Source: Planktothrix paucivesiculata PCC 9631 | GTDB lineage: Bacteria > Cyanobacteriota > Cyanobacteriia > Cyanobacteriales > Microcoleaceae | Assembly: GCF_900009265.2 (NCBI RefSeq) | Contig: NZ_LR735008.1 | Location: 159,758 to 223,757, forward strand | Length of the DNA: 64,000 nucleotides | Direction: 5' to 3' | Shown here: piece after piece, positions 51,794 through 60,622 of the stretch | Layout of the letters: every line of letters starts with the position of its first letter | Position numbering within the stretch: position 1 is the stretch's first letter | Position numbers and translations under genes: made by a program | Notes under the pieces: model-generated | Database searches by the model: none | Seen by the model: only the letters and a program-made list of their open reading frames with translations | What the model was told of the DNA's origin: nothing

Positions 51794-54595
51794 TCACGAA
51801 TCCATGGCTAGATCAGGTAATGATTGTCGCACGGGAATTTCTATTCTAAATTCTGTTCCTATTCCCCAGTTAGAGAGGCATTTGAGCGATCCATGATGTT
51901 TTTCAACAATGATTTGATAACTGATTGATAACCCTAAACCCGTCCCCTGACCCACCGGTTTTGTAGTAAAAAACGGATCAAAAATATGGGTAAGTACGGC
52001 ATTAGGAATACCTGCTCCGTTGTCAATGATCGAGATCACAACTTTAGGGGATGCTGTAATTTCATCCTTCAAGCTTGTGCGGATTTCTAAAGATGGTTGT
52101 GTCTGTTCTGGATAGGACTGATTGGCTCCGGTGCTTTTTAATGCTAACGCATCCAAGGCATTGCTTAGAAGATTCATAAACACTTGGTTGAGCAAACTAG
52201 CGTAACATTCCACGGGGGGAAGGTTGCCATACTCTCGCTTAACTTGAATTTCTGGCCCCTCTGATGAATCAAGATTAAGACGATGTTGCAACAGCAATAA
52301 TGTACTTTCAATCCCCTCATGAAGATCAACAAATTTTAAATCCGCTTGATCTAATCGGGCAAAATTGCGTAAAGATAGAACTAATTGACGAATGCGATCA
52401 GCCCCACTTTGCATCGACTCCACAATTTTAGGTAAATCTTGGGTAATAAAATCCAACTCAATAGTGCTGATATATTTAACAATTTCTGGCGGCGGAGACG
52501 GATAATAATGTTGATAGAGTTGAATCAGATTTAATAAATTTTGGCTATATTCCCCCGTGTAGATTAAGTTACCAAAGATAAAATTAATCGGATTATTAAT
52601 TTCATGGGCAATTCCAGCGACTAACCGCCCCAAACTTAACATTTTTTCGGTTTGAATTAGTTGACTTTGGGTTTTTTGTAACTCATTTAAAGTTTGGGTA
52701 AGTTGTTGGGCTTTTGCCTGTTCATTTTGGGCAGATTGAAGACTTTGTTGATACAATTCTGTTTGATAAATTGCGATCGCTGCTTGATCTGCTAATTGTT
52801 GTAAAATATCTAATTCCTCAACTTCCCAATTACGAGGATTTGTACATTCATGGGCAATTAATAATCCCCAAAGTTTAGACTCTTGATTAATCGGAACAAT
52901 TAAATTTGCCTTCACGCACAAATCTTCTAAAAATTCTTGATGACACAGGGCTAAATTTTCTTTATAAATATCAGAAATAGCCCGCATTCTTCCTTGTCTA
53001 TAAAGATCCGCCATCTCCTGCGGAAAACAATCATCGGGTGTTTTAATCCCTAAAATCGAGCCAATAGATTTCCCTCGATCTTCAAATACAACTTCCCCCG
53101 CCTGTCCACTAATCAGTTGATAAATCACCACCCGATCCGTATCTAATAAAACTCTAACTTCCCGAACCAAACAAGATAAAGTAGCGTTTAAATCCAGCGT
53201 CCGACGAATTTGATCGGTAATTCGTTCTAGGGTTTTAGCAAAATCTAAGGAGCGTTGAAGTTGAGAGGTTCTTTCGGCAATTTGCCGTTCTAAATTAATA
53301 TTTAAAGTTTGAACTTCTTGATATAGTCGATACTGTTGAATTGCCATAGCAAATTTACGGCTTAATGCTGTGGCTAAAGTTAATTCTGTTTCTGTCCAAG
53401 ATTGAGCTTGTCCCTGTTTAGACTCTCGCCAAATTTCAAAAGACTGCCGGGGCATCATCTGTTTGATACTGGGATCAAATTCTCCCGCCCACAAAGTTTC
53501 TGTATCAATTTCTTCCCGAAAAATAGTCAGCACCCCCAATAATTGCTGACGAGATTGAATCGGTAAAACTAATAATCCTCGAATTAATGTGGACTGAAAG
53601 GCTGAGATTAAAACTCGCCATTGATATTCCTTATAAACATCGGTGATCACCCAAGGAGATAGGAATTGATTCGGTGCAGTCGAATAATGGGACGGATTTC
53701 CATAACCTTGACTTAACCAATGTTGCCAGAGGGGATGTTCTTCTAAAATACCTGAAGCACTACCCATAGGAGCATGGGGCTGTTTACCCGCCGTGAACAC
53801 CTCCGTGGGACTCAGGGAATAAGCCGGAATATAGAGCCGTCCCCCCACTCCACTCAGAGCTTTAACGGTGGCTTCTAATGCCTCTTGTAGTTCAATGGTG
53901 GGGCGTTCATGGAGTAGAGAAGCAATACTATTGATTGTGGCTTCCTGTCCAGCTTTTTGTCGAGTTTGGCTTAATAAATTAGCTTGGGTGATCGCAATTG
54001 CCAATTGATCTACTAATAACTGGATTACTTGGATATCGGTTTCAGCAATGGCTTGGGGTTCGGCGTGGTGAGAAACTAATAATCCCCAGAGTAGAGGGGT
54101 TTCACCGACTAGGTTATGGGGCGGATTTAGTAAAATTGGAATCGCCAGGGAAGATTGTACCCCCATCGCCGTTAAATAGGCTTGGTGGCAAGGATCAAGG
54201 CTGCGATAGTCAATCCCAGATGGGGTTTCGGCTTCTCCTGAGTCGTTGCTGATCCCAAATTTTCCCTCACCGACATTAATAATAGTGCGTTGACGCAGGG
54301 AACAAAACATTTCCCGAGCATGGGGCGGAATATCATCGGCGGGAAAATGTAATCCCAACAGGGAGGGAAGGTGATCGCGATCGCGAGATTCGGCCACCAC
54401 TTCCCCACTACCATCGGGACTAAATTGATAAATCATCACCCGATCGGTTCCCCAAAATGAACGAATTTCGGCAACGGTGGCGGTTAAAATTCCGGGTAAT
54501 TCTAGGGATTGACGAATGCGGTTCGTAATCCGATGTAGCAAGACCTGTTGATCTAATTTAGATTGAAGTTGTTGTGTATTGTCCAACCGATTCAT
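51794..54595 (-). CDS. Soluble histidine kinase, GAF-GAF-GAF-HisKA-HATPase, phytochrome/cyanobacteriochrome-like
   Basis: A 933-residue kinase. GAF1 (about 25-205) looks phytochrome-like: GLHFPADDIPPHAREMF and YRSLDPCHQAYLTAMGV with Cys136-His137 in the bilin-attachment position. GAF2 (about 230-420) has no such Cys. GAF3 (about 455-615) has DDCF (521-524) and Cys551-His552, again the DXCF two-cysteine pattern. HisKA has phospho-His 664 (RLVAGIAHEINNPINFIFGN); the HATPase has NALDALA, DNGAGIPN and GTGLGLSI. No membrane segment, PHY domain or receiver is present. Probably a photoreceptor kinase co-transcribed with its 3' neighbour; the output regulator is not in the window. Confidence 0.9.
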   Translation of the reverse strand: MNRLDNTQQLQSKLDQQVLLHRITNRIRQSLELPGILTATVAEIRSFWGTDRVMIYQFSPDGSGEVVAESRDRDHLPSLLGLHFPADDIPPHAREMFCSLRQRTIINVGEGKFGISNDSGEAETPSGIDYRSLDPCHQAYLTAMGVQSSLAIPILLNPPHNLVGETPLLWGLLVSHHAEPQAIAETDIQVIQLLVDQLAIAITQANLLSQTRQKAGQEATINSIASLLHERPTIELQEALEATVKALSGVGGRLYIPAYSLSPTEVFTAGKQPHAPMGSASGILEEHPLWQHWLSQGYGNPSHYSTAPNQFLSPWVITDVYKEYQWRVLISAFQSTLIRGLLVLPIQSRQQLLGVLTIFREEIDTETLWAGEFDPSIKQMMPRQSFEIWRESKQGQAQSWTETELTLATALSRKFAMAIQQYRLYQEVQTLNINLERQIAERTSQLQRSLDFAKTLERITDQIRRTLDLNATLSCLVREVRVLLDTDRVVIYQLISGQAGEVVFEDRGKSIGSILGIKTPDDCFPQEMADLYRQGRMRAISDIYKENLALCHQEFLEDLCVKANLIVPINQESKLWGLLIAHECTNPRNWEVEELDILQQLADQAAIAIYQTELYQQSLQSAQNEQAKAQQLTQTLNELQKTQSQLIQTEKMLSLGRLVAGIAHEINNPINFIFGNLIYTGEYSQNLLNLIQLYQHYYPSPPPEIVKYISTIELDFITQDLPKIVESMQSGADRIRQLVLSLRNFARLDQADLKFVDLHEGIESTLLLLQHRLNLDSSEGPEIQVKREYGNLPPVECYASLLNQVFMNLLSNALDALALKSTGANQSYPEQTQPSLEIRTSLKDEITASPKVVISIIDNGAGIPNAVLTHIFDPFFTTKPVGQGTGLGLSISYQIIVEKHHGSLKCLSNWGIGTEFRIEIPVRQSLPDLAMDS

Positions 54596-54603
54596 AATAA
54601 GTA

Positions 54604-54747
54604 CCTAATCAGTCATCAGTCATCAGTGATCAGTTATCAGTTGTCAGTAGAAACGTGCCATGGCGCGTCTGTACCCGTTATTAGTTGTTAGTCACTGATA
54701 ACTAATAACTAGGAACTGATAACTGATGACTGATAACTGATAACTAA
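54604..54747. repeat. CAGTTAT/CAGTCAT tandem repeats around a GACGCGCC palindrome
   Basis: Heptamers ATCAGTC/ATCAGTT (54608-54646) run into a palindromic core AAACGTGCCATGGCGCGTCT at about 54650-54669 and continue as CTGATAACTAATAACT and CTGATGACTGATAACTGA to the FAD-reductase stop. The core is the same dispersed element as at 16497 and 60478. Confidence 0.8.
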
Positions 54748-55845
54748 CTAAAAGGGCATTAATTGTTTAATTGCCTTACTCGCAATATCTCCGTAACGGA
54801 GTTGACCACAGAAAATTTTACTCATGATTTTTGTGGCGGCGGGCATTTTTACCCCAGCCTTATAAGCGACTTTGGGAAACCGATAGAATGCACCGCCCAG
54901 ACGTCCGGCCCAGACCATATCCGTACCCCATTCTTCCTTCATTGTCTGGGTATAGCCTTCTAAAGCATTACCCACACCGCCTAAGGCTTGATCAATCGCT
55001 TCTGCCGCTTTGACCCCACTTAAAATGGAAGGACGAATTCCCTCTGCTGATAAGGGATCAACTAAACTGGCGGCTTCTCCGGCAAGTACAGCGTTTTGGG
55101 TATGTAAAGTTTTATCTCCATCCCAGAGACACAGAGGATGGTCATAAACGGTCGAATGACCTAAACCGGCTTTAGTGGCGTAATCCAGTAAGTCTTTCTT
55201 CAGATCTTTCGGCTCTCCCCCGATAAAAGTCGCAATACTCAGGGAATAACCATCGGCCTTGGGGAATCCCCAAATACTACCATTTTTTACCATGCCAAAT
55301 TCAAAACTGGGTGACAACAATTGATCCGTTGCCACTTCCATAAATTGACTTTGGCGCAGTTTAGACTGTTTCAAGCCCAGCCATTTCGCCATTGAACCCT
55401 TAGCCCCATCAGCCCCAATTAAATATTTAGCGGTTAGGGGTTCAGTGGTAGTATTTACTTGCCAATGATCGCTTTTAAATTCAATCCCGGTAACTTCTGT
55501 ATTGTCCTGGAATTGCGCTCCTTGACCCTTCGCCTGTTCCACGAGAAATTGATCAAAGACATCTCGCCGTACCATCCACATCGGCGTGGGAATTTCAGAC
55601 TCAACGGCATCATCTAATTGCCAAGTATAGCGAATACGTTCCACCGTTGTCGAAATTGCCGGACTAAAATCAAAATCAAACCATTGGGCGATCGCCGGAG
55701 AAACTCCCCCTCCACAGGGTTTTAATCGAGGAAAGGCAAATCGATCTAAAATTAAAACAGAACGCCCGCGTTTGGCTAAATGATAGGCTGCTGCTCCTCC
55801 GGCCGGGCCAGCACCAACAATAATACAGTCAAATATTGTTGTCAT
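54748..55845 (-). CDS. Geranylgeranyl reductase-family FAD-dependent oxidoreductase
   Basis: A 365-residue flavoprotein. It has the FAD Rossmann motif IIVGAGPAGGAAAYHLAKRG, the GGR-family LKPCGGGVSP, then RRDVFDQFLVEQAKGQGAQF, LIGADGAKGSMAKWLG, and the second FAD motif AVLAGEAASLVDPLSAEGIR. Members reduce isoprenoid chains (archaeal lipids, chlorophyll phytyl) or other polyenes. It is shorter than and clearly distinct from ChlP, so the substrate is uncertain. It has no operon partner; its stop abuts repeat DNA. Confidence 0.88.
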   Translation of the reverse strand: MTTIFDCIIVGAGPAGGAAAYHLAKRGRSVLILDRFAFPRLKPCGGGVSPAIAQWFDFDFSPAISTTVERIRYTWQLDDAVESEIPTPMWMVRRDVFDQFLVEQAKGQGAQFQDNTEVTGIEFKSDHWQVNTTTEPLTAKYLIGADGAKGSMAKWLGLKQSKLRQSQFMEVATDQLLSPSFEFGMVKNGSIWGFPKADGYSLSIATFIGGEPKDLKKDLLDYATKAGLGHSTVYDHPLCLWDGDKTLHTQNAVLAGEAASLVDPLSAEGIRPSILSGVKAAEAIDQALGGVGNALEGYTQTMKEEWGTDMVWAGRLGGAFYRFPKVAYKAGVKMPAATKIMSKIFCGQLRYGDIASKAIKQLMPF

Positions 55846-55923
55846 GAATATGTTAGGGATTTTGTTGTTTATTGAGGGTTGAGTGTTAACCGTAAATCAC
55901 CAAGCCCCAACCCTCAAACTCAG

Positions 55924-56472
55924 TTAAACAGTGGTGATGTCTTTTTCTTTGACAGCCAAGGCTTCATCGATTTTAGCAATGTACTTGTCTGTCAGTTTTT
56001 GAACGGAATCTTGCAAATCAGCAGATTCATCTTTTGAGAGTTCACTACTTTTTTCCTGTTTCCGAATAGAATCAATCGCATCCCGACGAATATTTCTGAC
56101 GGCCACTTTCCCCTCTTCAGCTAATTTAGCCACTTGTTTGACTAATTCTTTCCGGCGATCGCTGGTTAAAGGGGGGATATTCAGACGGATCACGGAACCG
56201 TCGTTATTGGGGGTTAACCCAATATCGGACATCAAAATCGCTTTCTCAATAATATTGAGGCTATTTCGATCAAAGGGCTGAATTGCAATCGTGGTGGAGT
56301 CGGGGGTACTAATATTCGCCAATGCTTTTAAGTGCATGGGACTCCCATAATATTCCACGATGATTCGATCTAATAAACTGGTATTGGCCCGCCCCGTCCG
56401 AATGGTATTGAAGGAGCGTTGAGCCGCCTCCAATGCCTTAACCATGTGTTCTTCAACTTCAGCTAACTTCAC
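55924..56472 (-). CDS. frr: Ribosome recycling factor
   Basis: A 182-residue protein that splits post-termination ribosomes with EF-G. Signatures: [56 protein letters not shown] and [21 protein letters not shown] chose GTG 56472, which has a strong GGAGG 5 bases upstream and gives the usual MKLAE start, over ATG 56484. The GGAGG lies inside the 3' end of pyrH, and the genes overlap by 14 bp, so translation is coupled. Confidence 0.95.
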   Translation of the reverse strand: MKLAEVEEHMVKALEAAQRSFNTIRTGRANTSLLDRIIVEYYGSPMHLKALANISTPDSTTIAIQPFDRNSLNIIEKAILMSDIGLTPNNDGSVIRLNIPPLTSDRRKELVKQVAKLAEEGKVAVRNIRRDAIDSIRKQEKSSELSKDESADLQDSVQKLTDKYIAKIDEALAVKEKDITTV

Positions 56473-57187
56473 ACCAACCTCCAACTAAGGTTCCAACAGG
56501 TTCACCACTCACTGCCCGGCTAATATTTCCCCGCACAGTCAGATCAAATACAACAATAGGGATATTATTTTCTTTGCACAACGCGATCGCTGTACTATCC
56601 ATCACTCGTAAATCATGGGTGAGGACGTAGCTGTATGTCAATGTTTGATAACGTTTGGCGTCCGGGTTATGTTTGGGATCGCTATCATAGATGCCATCTA
56701 CCTTGGTCGCTTTAAAAATCACTTCCGCATCAATTTCGGCCGCCCGCAGTGCTGCGGTGGTGTCCGTGGTGAAAAAAGGATTTCCCGAACCCGCGCCAAA
56801 AATAACCACCCGATTTAGTTCTAGGTGGCGAATGGCTTTTCGTCTAATATAGGGTTCGGCGATTTCCTGCATGGCGATCGCCGTTTGCACCCGGGTCGGA
56901 ACCCCAATTTGTTCTAAAGCATCTTGCAAGGTAATCGCATTCATCACCGTAGCAATCATCCCCACATAATCGGCCGTGGCTCGATCCATGCCCCCGGCGG
57001 CGGCTTTCACCCCCCTAAAAATATTACCGCCACCCACCACAATAGCGACTTGTACTCCTTGATTAACCACTTCGGCTACTTCTTGAGCAATCTCTTGAAC
57101 CACCGATGGATCAATGCCATAGCCCAAATCTCCCATCAGGGCTTCGCCACTTAATTTAAGTAAAATGCGTTTGTACGCTGTTCCCAT
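56459..57187 (-). CDS. pyrH: UMP kinase
   Basis: A 242-residue bacterial-type hexameric UMP kinase (amino-acid-kinase fold) making UDP. Motifs: [74 protein letters not shown] and [20 protein letters not shown]. The pyrH-frr pairing is common across bacteria. The upstream 125 bp before the MITE-like element at 57313 shows no clear promoter to me. Confidence 0.96.
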   Translation of the reverse strand: MGTAYKRILLKLSGEALMGDLGYGIDPSVVQEIAQEVAEVVNQGVQVAIVVGGGNIFRGVKAAAGGMDRATADYVGMIATVMNAITLQDALEQIGVPTRVQTAIAMQEIAEPYIRRKAIRHLELNRVVIFGAGSGNPFFTTDTTAALRAAEIDAEVIFKATKVDGIYDSDPKHNPDAKRYQTLTYSYVLTHDLRVMDSTAIALCKENNIPIVVFDLTVRGNISRAVSGEPVGTLVGGWCEVS

Positions 57188-57312
57188 TTATACCCCCATA
57201 GCCTTTGTATTCATCAGTATCGCCAATTTTCCTGAACGGATTAGGTTGATCGTTACTCGTCGCCCAGACATTGGGGCTATCATATCAGGATCTATAGTTC
57301 AAGTGCTTCTGG

Positions 57313-57525
57313 TATCCCTCTTCTGTCACTCTCCGAAAAATCTTGCATTTTTTCAGTCCTAGAGCGTAGACACAGCAAGCGATCACACTATTTTTTTCCG
57401 AGTAGCAATTCCTGAGAGCGCGAAATTGGCTAAAATGCGATCGCCCCATCCCAGATAGTTGACTATAACGTGGCTTTGGAAATTACTAATCATAGGAAAA
57501 ACCGGAGAGTGACAGAAGAGGGATA
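57313..57525. mobile_element. 213-bp MITE-like element with 23-bp perfect terminal inverted repeats
   Basis: The left end starts TATCCCTCTTCTGTCACTCT and the right end is its exact reverse complement over 23 bp (57313-57335 and 57503-57525). The interior is non-coding and carries a HIP1-like GCGATCGC. No transposase is present, so it is non-autonomous. The right end touches the stop codon of the redoxin gene at 57526. No target duplication is obvious. Confidence 0.8.
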
Positions 57526-58065
57526 TCAATATCTCCACTTAATCGAGCAACCGATCGCATCGGTGCATTCGGTGGTAATCGGTTCGTTGTTTAGGAGTTG
57601 GGCGATCGCATTTTTTAAATAGGGGACAGTGACATTTTCCGCCAGTTGGGAACTATCATCAATTAAGCCTTGATAGCGGACAATTCCTGACCGATCTAAT
57701 AAAAACGTTTCTGGGGTATTACTCGCCCCAAAACAATGGGCTACCTCTTGGGTAATATCTCGAATGTAGGGAAAATTTAATCCCTGTTCTATGGCAAAAT
57801 TTTTCATATTCTCAAAACTATCATCCGGGTATTGGGTGGCATCATTGGCATTAATCCCAACTAAAATTACACCCTGTTCCCGATAGTCTTGTTGTAACTG
57901 CTTCAGGCGATGTAAGTATGAACGAACATAGGGGCAATGGTTACACATAAAAATTACAACAACGGCTCTATATTCTTCTAAATAACGAGCCAAATGATGA
58001 ACTTCATCATCAATTCCTGGTAATTCAAAATCAGGAGCATAGCGATTAATTAAAGTACCCGGCAT
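57526..58065 (-). CDS. Thioredoxin-like/AhpC-TSA family protein, C-terminus trimmed by a MITE
   Basis: A 179-residue redoxin. ATG 58065 is chosen (AGGTGAG upstream) over a GTG five codons earlier. The family pattern is clear: APDFELPGIDDEVHHLARYL, VVIFMCNHCPYVRSYLHRLK with the CxxC-like CNHC, NANDATQYPDDSFENMK, and TPETFLLDRSGIVRYQGLID. The end AIGCSIKWRY stops where relatives, as I recall, continue for about eight residues (KWKPGNEPxYF). The stop codon abuts the inverted repeat of the 57313-57525 element, so insertion probably replaced the C-terminus. The fold and active site remain. Confidence 0.88.
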   Translation of the reverse strand: MPGTLINRYAPDFELPGIDDEVHHLARYLEEYRAVVVIFMCNHCPYVRSYLHRLKQLQQDYREQGVILVGINANDATQYPDDSFENMKNFAIEQGLNFPYIRDITQEVAHCFGASNTPETFLLDRSGIVRYQGLIDDSSQLAENVTVPYLKNAIAQLLNNEPITTECTDAIGCSIKWRY

Positions 58066-58080
58066 AGTTAATATTCTCAC

Positions 58081-58385
58081 CTTCTTAAAATAGTGAATTG
58101 TATTTAGATTTAATTGACCCTGATTAAATGTTGATCTTCATAGGTCTACACCTCATGTTAACCGAATTCGATGGAAAAAATCCGATCAATCACCTTGAGG
58201 ATATCTCCAGCCATTGGATGAGTTGATCAAGCATACTAACTAGATTAATTGAAGATCTAACATCAGTCAAGGATTTTAGAAAATCCCAGGGAAAAACTCA
58301 TTCTTCTCTTGGGGTTTGAACCAAAAATAAATATTAGTTATTTTTGATAAATATGGAACCAAACGGATAAAAAATCGGGAGAAAA
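58081..58385. other. Gene-free stretch
   Basis: About 300 bp between two minus-strand genes. It is AT-rich and holds no reading frame with coding character, no RNA gene and no repeat I can identify. Any promoter for the redoxin gene should lie in its left part. Confidence 0.6.
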
Positions 58386-59339
58386 TCAGGATCTATTTTT
58401 ATTCTGGATTTTCCAGGCTTCTGTTAACCTTTGACTCAGGGTTTCACTGACTAATTGATTGCCAGAGGGCGTCAAATGAATATGATCTCGATAGAGGGTT
58501 TCGGGTTGAGCAGCAGCTTTGAAGATCGGCAAAAAATCAATATAAACCCAATTTTCAGCTTGTGCGACTTCCATTAATCGTTGACGGGCTTTAATTTCAT
58601 AATCCCGCGATCCCGGCTCACCGACTTCCCTTAATAAAGGTGTCATTGCTAAAATCAAGTCAGCATCATTTTGCCGAGCAAGGGCTTGAATTCTTTGGAT
58701 TTTTTCCAAATTATATCCCACCGGGTCAGAAGGTTGAGGTTGGGCGACGGTCGGCATCGGTGCAGAGGGTTTTAAATAGCGGTTAAACACCTCTATTAAA
58801 GCTAAACGAGGGGATATATTAGGGTAGTTGCGATCGCGTCCGACAACGCCAGGATTTGGGGTTCCAGAGAATAAATCATCGGTATTGATCAACAAGACTA
58901 TCACCTCGGAACCAAACAGCCCAAACCGTTGTAAATAAGCCAGTTGATTCGGTGGCCCCCAGGAATTTACAGCCACATTCAGGACTTCCCAATTCCCCCC
59001 ACTGCCCGCAGCAGCCAATTGTCTACCCATTAAGGCCGAGAGGGTTTGAGATTGGTCTGTCCACCATCCCCCATTCACCAAAGAATCCCCCAATAACATC
59101 ACCCGTCGAGTCCCAGCCGTTGGCAGTGGACTAATATTCCCACTTCGCATCGAATACTGGTTAATGTTAATTAAGTTGCCATAACGACGGGTTTTTTGGT
59201 TGGGGGCTAATAAATAGCCGATGTCCGAGTCCGCCAAATAGAGGACGGGAGAACCCAATCCCCAACCCAGGCGTAACCCCATTTCCATCGCCATCAAAAC
59301 ACCCAGCAATATTCCCAACAGGACTAGAAGAATTTTCAT
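58386..59339 (-). CDS. Membrane-anchored SGNH/GDSL-type hydrolase
   Basis: A 317-residue protein. ATG 59339 gives an N-terminal membrane anchor (MKILLVLLGILLGVLMAMEM); an in-frame start 15 codons earlier is less likely. The SGNH blocks are RRVMLLGDSLVNGGW (Ser nucleophile), LNVAVNSWGPPNQL (Gly/Asn blocks) and the catalytic Asp-His in YRDHIHLTPSGNQLVSE. Such enzymes deacylate or transfer acyl groups on envelope sugars or lipids; the substrate is not known. Active-site residues are complete. It stands alone. Confidence 0.85.
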   Translation of the reverse strand: MKILLVLLGILLGVLMAMEMGLRLGWGLGSPVLYLADSDIGYLLAPNQKTRRYGNLININQYSMRSGNISPLPTAGTRRVMLLGDSLVNGGWWTDQSQTLSALMGRQLAAAGSGGNWEVLNVAVNSWGPPNQLAYLQRFGLFGSEVIVLLINTDDLFSGTPNPGVVGRDRNYPNISPRLALIEVFNRYLKPSAPMPTVAQPQPSDPVGYNLEKIQRIQALARQNDADLILAMTPLLREVGEPGSRDYEIKARQRLMEVAQAENWVYIDFLPIFKAAAQPETLYRDHIHLTPSGNQLVSETLSQRLTEAWKIQNKNRS

Positions 59340-59457
59340 TTTTTTATCAGTTATCAAAAATGGGAGCCAGAAGACCCGCACCATAAGGAACGTTGGCGTC
59401 GAGATGAATGGCGACCCAAAAAAACAAATTACAGATTTTGTGTGAGAATGTTAAGAC

Positions 59458-59544
59458 ATGACAGAAAAAACCTACCGTTACCGATTCTATCCAACTCCTG
59501 AACCAGAAGACTTAAAGACTGTTAATTCTTGCACTGATAACTGA
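59458..59544 (+). pseudogene. 28-codon stub of a TnpB/OrfB (IS200/IS605-type) transposon gene
   Basis: ATG 59458 opens MTEKTYRYRFYPTPEPEDL, the conserved N-terminus of TnpB proteins (xYRYRFYPTPEQE). The frame then departs and ends in tandem CTGATAA repeats that begin at 59533. The rest of the roughly 400-codon gene is missing. It is a remnant of an insertion sequence, cut at or near the repeat block. Confidence 0.7.
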
Positions 59545-59564
59545 TAACTGATAACTGATAACTG
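59533..59564. repeat. CTGATAA tandem repeats
   Basis: Four copies of CTGATAA followed by CTGTATAATG, between the TnpB stub and btpA. It is of the same class as the blocks at 5937, 54604 and 60521. The remaining DNA up to btpA shows no other feature. Confidence 0.8.
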
Positions 59565-59644
59565 TATAATGTAATGTCTTTATTAATTTTCAAACCCTCC
59601 ATACTCTGCCTTTACTTTGAGCCTAGAGGTAAGGTGGCAAAACT

Positions 59645-60520
59645 TTGGTGGTCATAGGTAAATCTGTGGACTTAGATCAAATCTTTAAAACTCCTAATCC
59701 TATTATCGGTGTTGTACATCTGTTGCCTCTACCGACTTCTCCCCGTTGGGGAGGAAACCTGAAAACAGTTATTGACCGCGCTGAACAAGAGGCAACCGCC
59801 TTGGCTTCCGGTGGGGTTAACGGCATCATCGTCGAAAATTTTTTTGATGCTCCCTTTGCCAAAGATCAAGTTGATCCAGCCGTTGTCAGCGCCATGACCC
59901 TGATTGTGCAGCGGATTATGAACTTAGTCACGCTGCCCATAGGGATTAATGTGCTGCGGAATGATGCCCATAGTGCCTTAGCCATTGCGGCCTGTACGGG
60001 TGCTCAATTTATCCGCGTCAATGTCTTAAACGGCGTCATGGCCACGGATCAAGGGATTATTGAAGGTCACGCCCATGAAATCCTGCGCTATCGACGGGAA
60101 TTGGGTAGTGATGTCAAAATTTTAGCCGATGTTTTGGTCAAACATGGTCGTCCATTAGGATCTCCTAACCTGACCACGGCTGTCCAAGAAACGATTGAGC
60201 GGGCCTTGGCCGATGGGGTAATTCTCTCCGGTTGGTCTACGGGTAGCCCCCCCAGTTTAGAAGATTTAGAACTGGCTCAGGCGGCGGCTATGGGAACCCC
60301 TGTATTTATTGGCAGTGGCGCCAGTTGGGAAAACGTCGGAACCCTGATGCAAGCAGCGGATGGGGTGATTGTGTCCAGTTCATTAAAACGCCATGGACAG
60401 ATTCATCAAGCGATTGATCCCAGTCGAGTTAGTCAGTTTGTAGAAACGACCCACCGGAGCTTGAATCAGTTATCAGTAGAGACGCGCCATGGCACGGCTG
60501 TACCCGTTATCAGTCATTAG
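59645..60520 (+). CDS. btpA: Photosystem I biogenesis protein BtpA
   Basis: A 291-residue protein of the BtpA family, a thylakoid-associated factor needed for photosystem I accumulation in Synechocystis. Family sequence: IIGVVHLLPLPTSPRWGGNL, GIIVENFFDAPFAKD, LNVLRNDAHSALAIAACTG-like, ILADVLVKHGRPLGSPN and VIVSSSLKRHG. The start is uncertain: TTG 59645, GTG 59648 or GTG 59666 (giving MDLDQIF); the first is used. The last 18 or so residues (NQLSVETRHGTAVPVISH) are encoded by a CAGTTAT/GACGCGCC repeat (60466-60520), so the native tail has been replaced. Confidence 0.93.
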   Translation: MVVIGKSVDLDQIFKTPNPIIGVVHLLPLPTSPRWGGNLKTVIDRAEQEATALASGGVNGIIVENFFDAPFAKDQVDPAVVSAMTLIVQRIMNLVTLPIGINVLRNDAHSALAIAACTGAQFIRVNVLNGVMATDQGIIEGHAHEILRYRRELGSDVKILADVLVKHGRPLGSPNLTTAVQETIERALADGVILSGWSTGSPPSLEDLELAQAAAMGTPVFIGSGASWENVGTLMQAADGVIVSSSLKRHGQIHQAIDPSRVSQFVETTHRSLNQLSVETRHGTAVPVISH

Positions 60521-60620
60521 TCCCAGCCAGAAATAATCAGTGAAATAGCGAGTTGATAGTCTTGACGCCTCACTGTTGACTCTTACACTGATAACTGATA
60601 ACTGTTTACTGATCACTGAT
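60466..60620. repeat. CAGTTAT repeats and GACGCGCC palindrome overlapping the end of btpA
   Basis: CAGTTATCAGT at 60467 leads into AGAGACGCGCCATGGCACGG (from 60478), followed by CTGTACCCGTTATCAGTCAT and, past the btpA stop, CTGATAACTGATAACTG near 60592-60606. The arrangement is the same as at 54604-54680, but here it lies partly inside a gene. Confidence 0.8.
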
Positions 60621-60622
60621 TT

